DNA of 64,000 nt from Brevipalpus yothersi. Lineage: Eukaryota > Arthropoda > Arachnida > Trombidiformes > Tenuipalpidae. Shown here piece by piece: positions 49,446-61,805 of this stretch. The position numbers and the translations under genes were made by a program. The stretch is taken from NCBI GenBank assembly GCA_003956705.1, contig QZCP01000113.1, positions 247,732 through 311,731 of the forward strand. Direction: 5' to 3'. How positions within the stretch are numbered: the stretch's first letter is position 1; every line of letters starts with the position of its first letter. The notes beneath the pieces are model-generated. The model was not told where the DNA came from, did not search any database, and saw nothing but the letters and a program-made list of their open reading frames with translations.

Positions 49446-49550
49446 AATCATGATAACCACGGTTAGGCAAACTGATTACTCACCCCAAATGAAAGTAGAA
49501 AATGCTAGCCAACAACTATTTGGTTAACTGTTCTCTTCAGAGGCTTTGAA
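49446..49550. repeat. Diverged duplicate segment, copy A1
   Basis: Shares AATCATGAT, then GCAAACTGATTACTCACC, AAAATGCT.GCCAA, TTGGTTAACTGTT and TTCAGxGGCTT in the same order with 59516-59600. Confidence 0.75.
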
Positions 49551-49994
49551 CACTTTTTTTCATGTAACTTGACTCCATGTACCATATCGATGGGCAACAA
49601 CGATAATAATAATAACGATCACTAGTAAAGTCGACAATCAAACTAGAACACATTGATATGATGATCGGATGTTGTGTGAATGCCTCCGGGAGTGTCAATT
49701 CAGTGTGAATCAAAAGAGTGATCATAAGAATGCGCCAGGATGTTCAACATATAACCAATGGACTGATAGGAACAGTGGATCTTGATCCCAGTAATTCTTT
49801 TGACCAATGGAAGAAAATTCCTGAGAAGAAAATATTTTGAATGAAGGTTCGATTCTAGAAGTTTTTTGATGGGTATTTCTTTCATTTCGATTGTCAGTTG
49901 CATTCACCTCGTTCGCTTGATATCTTCTCAAACACAGTGAAATAGTGCCATGAGTTCAGAAGACTGACGACAATTTTAGGTTTGGAATATATCA

Positions 49995-49995
<1 letters not shown>

Positions 49996-50039
<44 letters not shown>
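49996..50039. repeat. (CT)n microsatellite
   Basis: About 22 CT dinucleotides. Confidence 0.95.
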
Positions 50040-50043
<4 letters not shown>

Positions 50044-50583
50044 CAATAAAACTTAAACGCTATCAGGCCTCGCCTCTACACTAAATTTTTCTTATTTTTC
50101 TTATCACGGTGGTCTGAAAGTTTCTATGCAGAATAATGTTTTCTAAAAACATGCTATATTTCGGGCCTATGGAATAGTTTGATAATTTTTGATCACGGAA
50201 TTAAGTCAATTGTGAGGAAATTCTTATCAAATTGGACAAAAACCCCACAAATCTATTATTCAAGATGATAATATTGAACTGTCAGACTCTCTTGGTGAAA
50301 TGTTGGAGCCAAAAATTATCATTCCAATACGTTTTCAGGCCACTCTGTATAAATGATACATACATATGACCTCAATCTCAATCATGGAAATCCAGAGCAA
50401 ATATGCTCACATAAGCATATGTATTTACTTTATCGATCAGCTATTCAATATATGATCTGTAAACTATAGAAAGTAGGGATTTACTCAATATTACTCGGGA
50501 AGACTTATAGCACATGATATCAATATAAGCTACAGATCAAAAATTTTTCACTGTATCAGAGTACATGAAGATCTTCATTCAAG

Positions 50584-51952
50584 ATGATCGAGAAAAACTT
50601 TTCGATTCCAAATACAATGTCTCGAAAATTTCATCTAACACCCAAATTTCTTCCAAATGTTTTGTTACCTTTAAAACGGAAGCGTCCCAAACTGTCCATG
50701 TATCGTGAATTAGTGCTCATCAATCCATTATTCAAATATTATTCCCAAAATAATCACGCAAAATCAGCACTCAAAATCCTATTGATCATCTCAATTTTTG
50801 CCGCTACATGTAGAATAATTAATCGATTGTATCAATTATTTATTCTCATATCTCGTACAAATGAAAATATTTTCAATGAATATTCCAATCGAAGATTGGC
50901 CAGTATCTCTCTCGATGTGACCGTATATTGTGCTCTCATTGATTGTTTAACAAATGATCCAATTCAATATGCCATCAAATTTGATTCTTTCTGGTCTCGC
51001 TATCGAATATCGGCTGATTTTCAAGCTGTAAAACGTATTAAGCGTGGTCGAAGATGGATAATTTTCGGTACCTACTTATACATTGCAAGTCAATTGGGAA
51101 TGTCATCACTCAAATTACGATACATGTACAATGCATATGTTGAAGGTGGTGAAGACATATATTTTAATTTGATCACTCGATTATCAGTCTATCTGGCCCT
51201 CGCATACATGGCTGTGTTCATTTATCGGCTTAATTTAATTGCACTCTATGTTTCTACTGCCTTCTTACACATAGGATGGCAACTTGAGGCAGCTATAAAG
51301 AAAGTGTCTCAAGATCATTCTGGTACTATCAATTCATTTCACTCACTTGATGTCCAAATGATTCAATATTATCGTAATTTACATCAAGATCTTGCTTTAC
51401 TGGTCGAAGAGATCGGCAAATTGCATTCCATCATGCTGAATGGAGTATACGTAACGATAGTTGCCCGTATTGTTACCACAGTATATGATGTTCTCTTGAC
51501 TGGTCTATCATTAAGATCTCTTCATGCATTGCAAATAATAATGAGTTTACTGCGATTATTTGGAATCACAGTTGCAGCTAGTTCTATACATGGAAATTCA
51601 TCAGCACCTCTTAATCCACTTTACGATATATCGAAAGTGAGAAGAGGTGAATCGTTACTATTGGAGGTATGATCGAAAATATGGATCTGCAAAGGAGAAT
51701 ATTTACCTGTACTTAATTTATCTCTCACTTTTTCTTTTATACGGAATCATCTTTCAGGTAAGTCTATTTCTGGATCGAATCAATCAGCAAAGTGTGGGCA
51801 TAAAATTGATGAACCACTACACAATCAGTATGAGTGTAATACCAACCATCTTAACCATGGTGATCACCTATTTTGTCGCCGTTGGTTCACTCAATAACGA
51901 TGAACAATTAGCCACTGTCAACAAGCCATTGATGGATAATTCAACAATATAG
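50584..51952 (+). CDS. Gustatory receptor (arthropod 7TM chemoreceptor superfamily)
   Basis: Two exons, 50584-51666 and 51758-51952, joined phase 0 (GTATGA donor, TTTCAG acceptor), 425 aa, the usual size for arthropod GRs. The N-terminus is short and basic, typical for this family with the N-terminus in the cytosol. Hydrophobic segments follow (ALKILLIISIFAATCRII, IIFGTYLYIASQLGM, LSVYLALAYMAVFIYRLNLI, YVTIVARIVTTVYDVLL and LLRLFGITVAAS), each separated by charged loops. The long loop before TM5 (SLDVQMIQYYRNLHQDLALL) fits GR architecture. The last exon carries the TM7 region, ending in MVITYFVAVGSL, a variant of the family's TYhhhhhQF signature. The gene has the typical short last exon. The ligand is unknown. 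The first Met could instead be residue 12 (MSRKF). Confidence 0.72.
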
Positions 51953-53604
51953 TGTTATTTTATTGGGACAAAAAACAATCAAAATTTGTGAATATAAAGT
52001 TTCGAAGAATCAAGATGCACATGAATGAATTCAAAAACACATTATCAATTGTTCAATCGTTTCCGTAAACTATCTCTCAGTACGAGAATCAAATAATACA
52101 TTTTTCATCTTCTCTCTCTCGTCCCATCATCATACTGATGAAAAATCTATAGTCAAGAGTAACCTCGGACTTGAATTCACTCTTTGAACACTCCCCAGAA
52201 AAGAGAGAGAGAGATAAGATATAAAATGAGAATATGAGGTCAAGATGATGAGCTTACAAATTGTATCTTGTCAGGCTATCTTGGAATGTTTGACTAGATA
52301 ATGATTAGATTAAATTGTCTAGTGCAAAGATTTGAGCGATCAATGTAAAGGGTATTAATCAAAACGTTAGGTAACTGTGAATACTATTGCAGTCTCATGA
52401 AGAAATTTGACAAAAGATAATCGTCAACCGATAAAATCAAAAATTCTTACCCTCTTCCCTCTCTCTCTCTTTTTCTTTCTATTCCTTTTTGTGGGTCCTG
52501 AATTCAGAATCATCATTTTTCTCGATCAAAAAACGATCAAGCTCACACAACATAGTCGCTTAATGATGTGAGAGATATGATCCTAGTCCAATGTCTTCGC
52601 ACCAGTGTATTTTGTCTCAAGTAATTTCGAGATACTGCTAACTCTTCGAATTGAGGCCATATCTGAGGGCACGAAGGCTGATTTGAGTGCAAGTTTAACG
52701 AGTGTATCACTTGGAACTTTATCATCATTTTGGTGGACAAATTCAACCCATGTTAACATGTATTCTATCCTGATCAATGATGATATGAGAAATATATTTC
52801 TTTTTCACCAATCAAGGCACACCCAAAGTATATACCTCTTTCGCTTTCCTCTCCTCTCATCATCATGTTCCGACCAAACCCATACATGTAGTGATAAAAG
52901 TTCAAGCAATAATCTCTTCACCCTGTTCTCATTCCAACGCCTTGTTACAACTCACGATAGAAGTTGATGTGTCTCTCTTCCTAGACATCATAAAAACTCA
53001 TTTCTTTTTGCCGGAAACTGTTTGTAGATTCATTCGATTCATCTTCATTCTTGTCAGGGACAATGTTCAAGAGGAATGATTTCCATAGAAGTCATTGGTT
53101 TTCAATTCTTTCAAAATCATGCCTGACAGTAATTTTTGACCAGAAACAAGTCGAAATAGTTGCGAATATTTTTTCGAATTATATTATATATTCAAAAAAT
53201 TCGATTCTTATAAGAACTGAAGATAATAACAACTCGTTGAGAGCGAGATGAATTTGAGTATCATTTATTCGTTGATATCTTCATCCAGCGTTTCAAATTC
53301 GTATATTTGAGATTATCGAATAATAATAGCGTTATTAAATGCTGATAGGTAGTTTTTTATTGATTAAATTCGATTATCTTTCGAAATTCACATTTTGTAA
53401 AAATGTTTTCCAGATTATGTTGATGATACAAGCATGAGCAAATACTCCTCAAGATAGAAACGTTTTAACCATGAGCAAAAATTTTTCTCCAATTTTCTAA
53501 GTGTTTTGATTGATTCAATAAATATTCAATATGTTTCAATGAATTTTCCAATCGGTTTCGAGGGATTCCATAGGTTTCATCTTCTTCTCGGTGATCCCTG
53601 AAAC
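51953..53604. other. Intergenic, with a duplicated segment
   Basis: No supported gene. A minus-strand frame at 52583-52777 (64 aa, ending SKLLETKYTGAKTLD) looks protein-like but has no flanking support. Segment 52811-52900 recurs at 60025-60123. Confidence 0.4.
52811..52900. repeat. Diverged duplicate segment, copy A2
   Basis: Shares CAAGGCACACCC and CCAAACCCAxAC at similar spacing (about 55 and 63 bases), then GTGATxAAAAG, with 60025-60123. Confidence 0.65.
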
Positions 53605-54100
53605 TTATACTTTGTTGTCAGTTGCACTTTTTGGTGGCGTTGAATCTTTGGGCACAACATTTGAAGGTGGTGTATTGAAAGGTTTCCAATCGAAACTTGG
53701 TGGTTTTGCTCCTCCACCGCCACTTGTTGGATTCTGGGCAACAGAACCATTGGAAGCCACTCCTGGTCCCAGTGACCCTTGACCTCCAACCGAGGCAGGT
53801 AGAGATGCAGCAGGACCGGCAGAAATTGGTGATGAAGACGAAGTGGTAGTCGTAGTAGAATTACTCGATCCACAGGTACATTCCATGGTTCCATTGGTAT
53901 TTGGTGTACAAGATGTGCTCACTTTGGCAGCTGAAAATAGGCACTTCCAGAAGCATGAGAAATCACACGAAAAACTTGCATCTAAAATATAGATTGGAAT
54001 AAGAGCTGAAATTGTGGAACAATTTGCCTTGATCATCTAACTTACGAAGTTCATTAGTAGCTAATACGAGTAGAAACGTAATAAGAAGTATTTTTTTCAT
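53605..54100 (-). CDS. Small secreted six-cysteine (defensin-like) protein with Ser/Thr/Gly-rich tail
   Basis: Two exons on the minus strand, 54100-54046 and 53981-53605 (GTAAGT donor, TTTTAG acceptor, phase 1), 143 aa. The first exon is a signal peptide (MKKILLITFLLVLATNEL). The mature N-terminus carries six cysteines spaced C-x3-C-x3-C-x10-C-x9-C-x1-C, which includes the CxxxC and CxC pair that defines the cysteine-stabilised alpha/beta fold of arthropod defensins. The usual Gly-x-Cys before the fourth cysteine is missing (here TSC). The last about 95 residues have no cysteine and are rich in Ser, Thr, Gly and Pro (a mucin-like or flexible tail). Possible roles are antimicrobial, salivary or cuticular; none is proven. 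An internal GTGAGC at 'AAAGTGAGC' is a possible alternative donor. Confidence 0.6.
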
Positions 54101-54364
54101 TTTAGAGCCACTTTATGTTTCTAAGTATTGGCAAAAAAAATCTTCTATCCCAATAAAAACTTACAAAAAATACTTCTCAAAGGTGACGATAACGCTTCTC
54201 TGACCAACTGAACGAATATCACTCTGGAAGATTATTTTTTATATGTGTAGTTTTGTCAACAAGTGACGATATTAATGTAGCGAGAATCAATTAGATATGG
54301 GATCATGGAAGAAGAGAGAAGAGAGAAAGATAGATAGTAATGAAGAAAAGTAACAGAAAGAGAA

Positions 54365-54451
<87 letters not shown>

Positions 54452-54464
54452 AGAGAGAGAGAGN

Positions 54465-54514
<50 letters not shown>

Positions 54515-55887
54515 AATAAAAGAATTACACATGTAAGCCTAGTTCTTCTCCTTTCATAATGATGAGAACTCAATTGCTATCCGAATCAAGTCGAGAATAA
54601 TGATGACAATTGCTTCGATGAATCACACACACACACAGATAGAATGTACAAATGATAAGGTTAAGTTGATCGGACTTGAGTGATTTGTATTTATTCATTT
54701 ATTCTGGGGTAGTTGCATGTTTACATGATGTTAGCAAAATATTCATGATTCGAGATGTCAAGTATATTTGGTAGGAAGTATTCTCTGTTCCTTACTTCTT
54801 TCGGATCATTTTGATTGATCTTGAAAAAATATTCAGCCACATAAATTAATTAGCAAAATATCTCATCTACATGTACCAACATAAATGTTCTGAGTCTTTC
54901 TCTTCTTTCGGACAATATACACTCAATATACCTGATTGATTGAACTCTCCCATTATTGTTCTTCGGTTTACTATGCTTTTCCCACTTAACTGGTGTCATT
55001 GACTCTTATACTGATTATATTGCACAGCCATCATGATGGAATATTCTCAAGAATTTTTTTATCTCTCCAAGATTTCCTGTTAAATATTAGAATAAAATGC
55101 CGAATCTGTGTGGCTAATTTTTTCAGAATTTTCGAGGATAGCTTTCTATTGTATACAGAAACATCGACATGATCTGAACGAATTGCAGAAACACAATGTC
55201 AAAATATTTGAAATGAATCTCAACCAGTTGTAAGCCTCTTCACATTGATTGACCCAACTAGAATGCAAGTCGTAAAGTTTGATACCGACTAGCGATTCAT
55301 ATCATTATTGCTCTAGTTTATGGAAACAGGAAATCTTTATGTCAAATATAATTGCAATCCACCTCTCAATATAACAGAAATAATCATAATGATATTTCTC
55401 TAAAAAAAATCATCTGGAAAATACGCCTGACATTGTTCTCCACTGAATTGCATACTTTTCTAAAATTTTTTTCTGTTATCAAAGGAGCTCAAATTCTAGA
55501 ATGCCCTAGAAATCGAGAGAAATCAATCGGAATTGTGTCTCTACACATTGTTAGAAAGTTACATGTTGAGTGATTTTGTAATTTTCGAAGAGTGAGAAAA
55601 ATTCCAGAATATTCGAAAATTTTTCGGACAATTTTTCTATCATTTATTTTCGAGAAAGATGAAAAAATTCTCTCTCTTCCTCTCTGTTTTCGGGGTAATT
55701 GCAAAATGTAACCATGAAAATACTGATGAGGAAATGTACTTCAACAATGAAAATGATGTATAAATAATAATAATAATAGTAATTTTTGTGACATCAAAAC
55801 CAACATCCATTCAAAAATGTCGCTCTTTACTCTTTTCCTCCACACCTTCGGGCAATCACAACGGGCATACCTTAACGGTAAAAACAA
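54101..55887. other. Intergenic, simple repeats
   Basis: A long GA array (listed separately). No other gene seen; probably includes the 3' UTR of the desaturase at its right end. Confidence 0.5.
54369..54512. repeat. (GA)n array, imperfect, with one undetermined base
   Basis: About 144 bases of GA dinucleotides with a few interruptions and an N at 54464, suggesting an assembly or base-call difficulty. Confidence 0.95.
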
Positions 55888-57104
55888 TTACGTTTCACCG
55901 GTTCTTCTTTTACGTTGATTAACGATATTCGGATGAGTTTTACGCAGATCATAAGCTAAGCCCATATAGCTGCATACATCAATGAAGAGTGTGGTCAAAT
56001 TGAATGACCAACCCCATTCACTAGTAGAATAGTCTTGAGGAAAAGTGTGATGATAATTGTGGAAACCTTCACCCATAGCAGTCATGGCAAGTGAAAAATT
56101 GTCCCGAGAATTGATATTCTTATCGTATGGACGAGAACCGAATAGATGAGCCACACTATTAATACAGAATGCGATGTGCAGTGATATACAATATCTCAAT
56201 ACAACGCAAACAAAAAATGCCCTCATCAAATTTTCATCCCATAAATACACCGGAATCAGTGTTGGCAGTGAGATACCAATTATGAAAGCTAACGGTATGT
56301 AGAACCTGAATGAGAAGACAAATGAGACGAAAAAGAATATGTATCAATGCAAAACAATCCAATTGATCAGAATCATTGGCCCATTCTGATACTCACTTTC
56401 GTTGAAACGAAACTACAGGATCATCCAGTAGATCAGAATAATCTAATTGAGAGCCTTTCTTTATCACTTCCGGATGCTTTCGAACCATCAGCCAGCCAAT
56501 ATGACTAAAAAAGAAGCCTCGCCGGGCATCATGTGGATCGGCATCGGTTTCACAGAATTTATGATGGACACGATGATCTCGACACCATTCGTATATGTCC
56601 CGTTGAAGGGCCAGTGTTTGCAGTATGGCGAGACCAATTCGCAATGGTAATCGTGCTCGAAATGCTGCATGAGACCACAATCGATGAGCTCCAGCAGTCA
56701 CACCGAGACCACTAATGATAATTAATAAAATAACTGGTAAAATAAAAGAGTGGGGTTGAGTGGGAATGTGGTCAGACGTACACGTGAAAAACAAAAGAGG
56801 GAGGAGGGGGTGGCAATGGAAGAAGAATCATTATTATCATTATTATTATTACTATTATTCAGAAAGAAATATGATAATTCAGGGAAATTCATATATGATC
56901 AGTTTTACAGTTACATTGAGGGGAGGGAGAAGGAAGAGAATGGACAGTGGAAGAAGAATATCCTTCTCAGATTTCGAAAAATTGTTCGTTTTCTTACCAA
57001 AAAAATGTGTTTGCCATTTGACATGGAATGATAAATACAAGCCGTACAAGGATGATATGTGTAGAACAATAAAAAATAGTACCATATACCAAATGATTGA
57101 CTTG
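55888..57104 (-). CDS. Acyl-CoA delta-9 desaturase (SCD/desat1-type), N-terminal exon not found
   Basis: Three exons on the minus strand: 57104-56998, 56733-56397 and 56305-55888, joined in frame (phases 1, 2), about 287 aa to the stop. The first holds a membrane span (VLFFIVLHISSLYGLYLSF). All three histidine boxes of membrane desaturases are present: HRLWSH, HRVHH and HNYHH. Also seen are the RDIYEWCRDHRVHHKFCETDADPHDA block, FFFSHIGWLMVRKHPEV, and the C-terminal NSVAHLFGSRPYDKNINSRDNFSLAMTAMGEGFHNYHHTFPQDY. The enzyme introduces a cis-delta-9 double bond into acyl-CoA in the ER, with cytochrome b5. About 40-70 N-terminal residues are missing; the exon should lie to the right of 57105, but I could not place it. 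Confidence 0.9.
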
Positions 57105-57669
57105 CTGGCAGGTAAAATGATGGTCATGATGATTGTGTGTATGTATGTTGGTCCGAAATATTTGAGTGTAAAACAATTAATTAGAACAATAAGAACAACA
57201 ACAGTAATAACACCGAATCGTTAGTTATCATCGCTTGGACTCTATCCAACGTTTGGCCTATTACATGTATCGTGTACACACTGGAGAGGAAAGAGAAAGA
57301 TAGAGAAAAGTAAGGTAAAGTTCACATAATAACAGCTCAGCTCGTGGATGTATGTGTGTGTGTGTGAAAGAAAAATCAGCAAATCAACAAATCAATATTA
57401 ACAAAAAGCAATACGAATAATCAAGTCCAAAAGTTTTTCAACGATACCAACTTTCTCTCATTTTTTCTTCCTCTTTCTCTTTCTCTCACTTCTTTTCCAA
57501 ATGATTAAAATTAGTCAAATCAATCAAATATGTACCACATCAATGGACACACAATATACACACGATTATCGGCAAAGTTCCTGGAATATCTTCGAGTCAC
57601 ACTGGTGAAGATAGGTACAAGTTCCACCTCTTGCGGTGTGAGTATAATAATCGTGTTTGCTTTCGTATC

Positions 57670-57671
<2 letters not shown>

Positions 57672-57729
<58 letters not shown>
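57672..57729. repeat. (GA)n microsatellite
   Basis: About 29 GA dinucleotides. Confidence 0.95.
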
Positions 57730-57730
<1 letters not shown>

Positions 57731-58100
57731 AAAGTAATCGGAGAATGTTATAGTGAATATTTTATGAGCCGAGAAGCCTTTTGTTGGAGCAAAAAAAAGG
57801 AATACTTGAAGCTCTCTGACTAATGTGGCTTAACGCCAGTGATTTGGTCGCTCTCAATAGTTGAGGAGGAGCTTTGAATCATCTATTCACAAAATACATT
57901 ATGTTTATACATATTTACAGGTGTACACGTGAAATAACGGGACTGGTAAAACAAAAGAATTCAAATAAAATGAAAGGAGGGGGTGGGCGGGGGAGGTTGA
58001 GAGAGGAAAAGGGTTGGGGGTGGATGTCGTTCTGATGTTTGACAAAGAAAAGGGAAGAGATTTTAAGTACTGTTAACAAGTGGTTGAGATGAGGAGAGAG

Positions 58101-58122
58101 AAGAGAGAGAGAGAGAGAGAGA
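58101..58122. repeat. (GA)n microsatellite, short
   Basis: About 11 GA dinucleotides, in GA-rich surroundings. Confidence 0.85.
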
Positions 58123-59515
58123 AAATGTAAGAATGTGATACATGTGTGTAGGGATGAGAGTGAAAGATTAACAAATTGTAGGTACAACTGATCAAATGTG
58201 TAAGAAATATGTTTAATTGATTCATGAGTTTGGAGAGCTATAAATTACTGGATGAAGCTTACATCATTCATGTGTATTTCTGGAAATATGTGTGTATATC
58301 TGTGCCACACCTATTAGGGAAGAGAGAGAGATAATCGAAAATGAGATGAACCTCTGATAAATGAGCCGAGATACATCAGGAACAATCCATCTAACAATAG
58401 AAAGTTCATTGATGTTCAATCGATTTTCTCGGAAAAAATCTCATTCCTTATGCTCTTCAAATTTGAGTCATCATGGCAATTATATTCGATAGCCGGCTCA
58501 TTGGAGTCTCTCTCTCTCTCTCTTTCTCCTTCATATGAATTTCAATCAGTGGAGAAGAATTAAGAGAGTTGGTAAACAATCAATTGAGCTGTATAATATG
58601 TAACCAAAGAGACCAGAGAAAGAGAGAGCCTTGAATTGAGTGGAAAGAGAGAGAGAGAGAGAGAGAACGTCATGGAGAGCCATGAAGAGAGAGAAAACTG
58701 ATTGTGCTTGCAAAAACTATGGAAATATGTGGAGCGAATTCATGAAATTCATCGTGAACGCTTGAATTCATTCGAGAAAAAGCTATGCCTTGTTAGTGAT
58801 GAATCTGATGCATGATAAAACTAACTGGGGAAATAGTTATGAAAAGTTATGTTTTCCTTCTTTAAAGTTTTCGAATCAAAGTATCTACATTCATCTTAAT
58901 GTTTGTCGAGGGTGAAAAATTATAGTCAAAAAATAAAACATAAAGAATATGAATCTCAAAAACCATCAGAACCCTCAGAACTCCGATGTTCTTAACATTC
59001 CAAATACAAACATAAGCCTCCGATGTTATCAAAATTACCTGAATTTGCCATTTGAAATCCATGTCATACAGATATCACCTTCACATGATTTCTTATTGGA
59101 TGTATTATATACATGTATATATTCTCAATACTCAGGAAAAGCACAACTCACAAACTATACGTAAAAAATAATGATGATTCCATGACTTTTATCGTTCGTT
59201 CTACTTTCGAAAATGTCATAAAACCTGTGCAACAATAAATATACACAGATCTCGTGGAATAGTTCATTTATTGAGTCAAGTGAAACACATACACAATCAC
59301 AATCACAATCACTATTTAGGATCGGAAACTCATGCCATGATGCTTCATAACACTGGAGTCGTAAACTGATTTGAAAATCATAATCATAACCATAAAACAC
59401 AGACAAACTTTGAACATATATAAAGTTTGTCAATTTTTCTCATACAAAATGTTCCATGATGTCTATCAATGATGGAAAGAACAAAGCTGACTATCTCTCC
59501 CAAGCATTTACCGGC

Positions 59516-59600
59516 AATCATGATTAAGCAAACTGATTACTCACCTAATAGAGAGAAAATGCTGGCCAAAGTAACTTGGTTAACTGTTTCAGGGCTTCAA
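59516..59600. repeat. Diverged duplicate segment, copy B1
   Basis: Homologous to 49446-49550. Read on the minus strand it encodes FEALKQLTKLLWPAFSLY and then reaches a GTGAGT donor, so it may be the remains of an exon; the A1 copy has a stop in the same frame. Confidence 0.7.
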
Positions 59601-60024
59601 ACATCAACACCTCTGTGCTGATTGATCTAGTATATCAGTAAAGGACAACATTGATGATGGCCATCACTTCAAATCAATTGATAAATATTGTGTATGATGG
59701 TTTATATATACTTTCAAGTTCTAAGTACACGTGTGATCAATCGAATTGTAGAAGTGAACAGATCGAAGTCAAAATTGGAATAGTTGATCAGAACAATTCT
59801 CACTTCCTGTAAATCATTATCGAAGCTCCTTCTTATATATCGGTCGAACTGAGGCCAGCGAAAAATGTGCGAGTTCACACTCATTTCTGAGTATTGGATG
59901 GGAATATTTTTCTTCATCCAACCCATCATGATATGAACTTTGCCATATTTTTCTCATCTCTTTCTCTTTCTCTCTCTATTTTTGTTCCAGTATCATAAAA
60001 ATTAGATTGACGACTACCTTACAA

Positions 60025-60123
60025 TTCAAGGCACACCCTAGAATAGCTCTATTTCTTTTTCTATCTTCCTTTCTTACTGGAATATTCATGTGACCAAACC
60101 CAAACCTAGAAAGTGATGAAAAG
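60025..60123. repeat. Diverged duplicate segment, copy B2
   Basis: Homologous to 52811-52900. On the minus strand it reads RFGFGHMNIPVRKED and LGCALNCK; the A2 copy reads YGFGRNMMMRGEE and FGCALIGEK at the same relative places. Confidence 0.65.
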
Positions 60124-61021
60124 TTTGACTCAAGGAACCTTCCAGGACCTCCTTCAATTTTTTTTCCTCCACTCATCACACTTCCCAAGGTATATACACA
60201 TGTACACATGTATTCTGTCCTTCTATCTACAACTTGGGTGTTTTGTGTACACCAGCAAAGCATGTATAATTCTCTTCCATCATTAATTGATTAATAATGA
60301 TGAGTGTTCCAACTTTTTTTCATGTGTCTCTCACACACTCACACACCAAATACTACATATATGTGATATATATTTATACCGGCTTCCATAGGAAGGTGAG
60401 TTATGTCCATGTGTACATGATTCTTACATGTTCAATAAGAATGATGCAAAATCAACAATAAGATGAATAGTTTTACAATTTGTGTTTTAAGAATGAGCGC
60501 ACATGATTGGAATTCGAATGAAATGCTGAAGGCTCAAAAAACAAATAGATCAATAGTTTGAAGGAGAATTTGTATAATGTAAAATTTATTTATGGTCTAT
60601 ATGAACACAAGGTCTGAGAGAGGGGCTTTCGAAAATAAAAATAAAAATTATTATCACAGCCTTTTGATCACAACAAAATGAACTTGCGTCCCATAGTGAA
60701 TCCGAGAATTCTGAATTCAGATCATCCACCATGTCCATAGTTAATGAAAACCAAGTGATTCGTAAAGATGGTAGCTCTGATCTGAATGCTTTAGCTGCTA
60801 TCTTTTTCCCATCAACATCCCAGTGGGTCAGTCAGTCGTTGATCAACTCTTGGGCATCAGAATAAAAAAGAAACTAGAAACCACCTACTAAATCGGTGCA
60901 ATTGAGCGCATGGTTTGGACAAACTTTGATTGCAGAGCGAGACAATTTGGCTAAACGGGTCATTGAGGCACAATCTTCACCACATACACATATTATTCAT
61001 TGAAGTTGCGAACAGATTCTC

Positions 61022-61024
<3 letters not shown>

Positions 61025-61078
<54 letters not shown>
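61025..61078. repeat. (GA)n microsatellite
   Basis: About 27 GA dinucleotides. Confidence 0.95.
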
Positions 61079-61081
<3 letters not shown>

Positions 61082-61805
61082 TTCGGACAGAGAGATAAAG
61101 ATTCATTCGATGCGTGCCTCGAGATGTTCAATGACTACTCACTTGTTCTATGGAATATGGCCACTCTCTCTTCCATACTGGTCCATCTAGGAGATCAAAA
61201 AAGTTTGTTGTTAGTTACCATGGACATTCATTATTAACCGGAAATATTGTGACCATTGGATGAAGTGGAAGCCAACGAGCTCATCAGCCCGTGAAAGGGC
61301 TGATGGAAAGTAACGGTACAAAGAGTGAGAGAGAGAGAGAGAGAAATTCTTCGGACCAGTGGTCAAGTAAACGGGGTGAGAGTAGGAAAGAGAGGGAATT
61401 CATGTATTCCTTTCTATATTCAGAATTGCACCATGGGATGAACGAATATCAGTGGCAGAGAGAGTAATAAAGACTGTGTGTCCTCATTCATGCGATGGGC
61501 TAGAAATGTCCGATTGCACAGTACAATTTGAATATTCAGTTACCTGGATAAAGTAGCAACATTTTCAATAGTGTGATTTTGTTAAGTTTCGCAAATCTAC
61601 TGATACCAATCGTGCTAGAGAATGAAGTGCTGAATAAGTTTTACAATTATATTGGCTAATTAAGAGTGCTATTGAGTTTGAAAAATTAACTTTGGTTCTT
61701 CAGGGGAACAAATTGGATAGCTCAATTTGGTTGTTATTGTTATTGATCAAGTTTAGTGTCTGAGAATTTTTCTTGTGAAAAAAAAACGGAATAAAGTTTC
61801 ATCCG

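Larger units (their letters stand above)
47991..50583. other. Long intergenic / upstream region, no gene placed
   Basis: Probably contains the 5' exon(s) and promoter of the GRAM-domain gene (CACAAA-rich at 48050-48110). It also holds a segment (49446-49550) that recurs at 59516-59600, and a CT tract. No protein gene supported. Confidence 0.4.
57105..61805. other. Long intergenic region with microsatellites and duplicate segments
   Basis: Should contain the first exon and promoter of the desaturase. It holds three GA arrays, the B copies of the duplicated segments (59516-59600 and 60025-60123) and a 44-aa open frame at 60731-60865 that is not annotated. No other gene supported. Confidence 0.4.

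Noticed and set aside
52583..52777. 64-aa minus-strand frame ending SKLLETKYTGAKTLD
   Set aside because: Protein-like composition, but no signal peptide, domain or flanking exon found. Kept only as a note in the intergenic entry.
54256..54573. Minus-strand frames rich in Ser-Leu
   Set aside because: Translation of the GA array only; no protein meaning.
57520..57732. Candidate N-terminal exon of the desaturase
   Set aside because: The frame TPQEVELVPIFTSVTRRYSR shows no likeness to desaturase N-termini and begins in a GA array.
60731..60865. 44-aa open frame (MSIVNENQVIRKDGSSDLNA...)
   Set aside because: Good local composition, but too short and without splice, promoter or family support.
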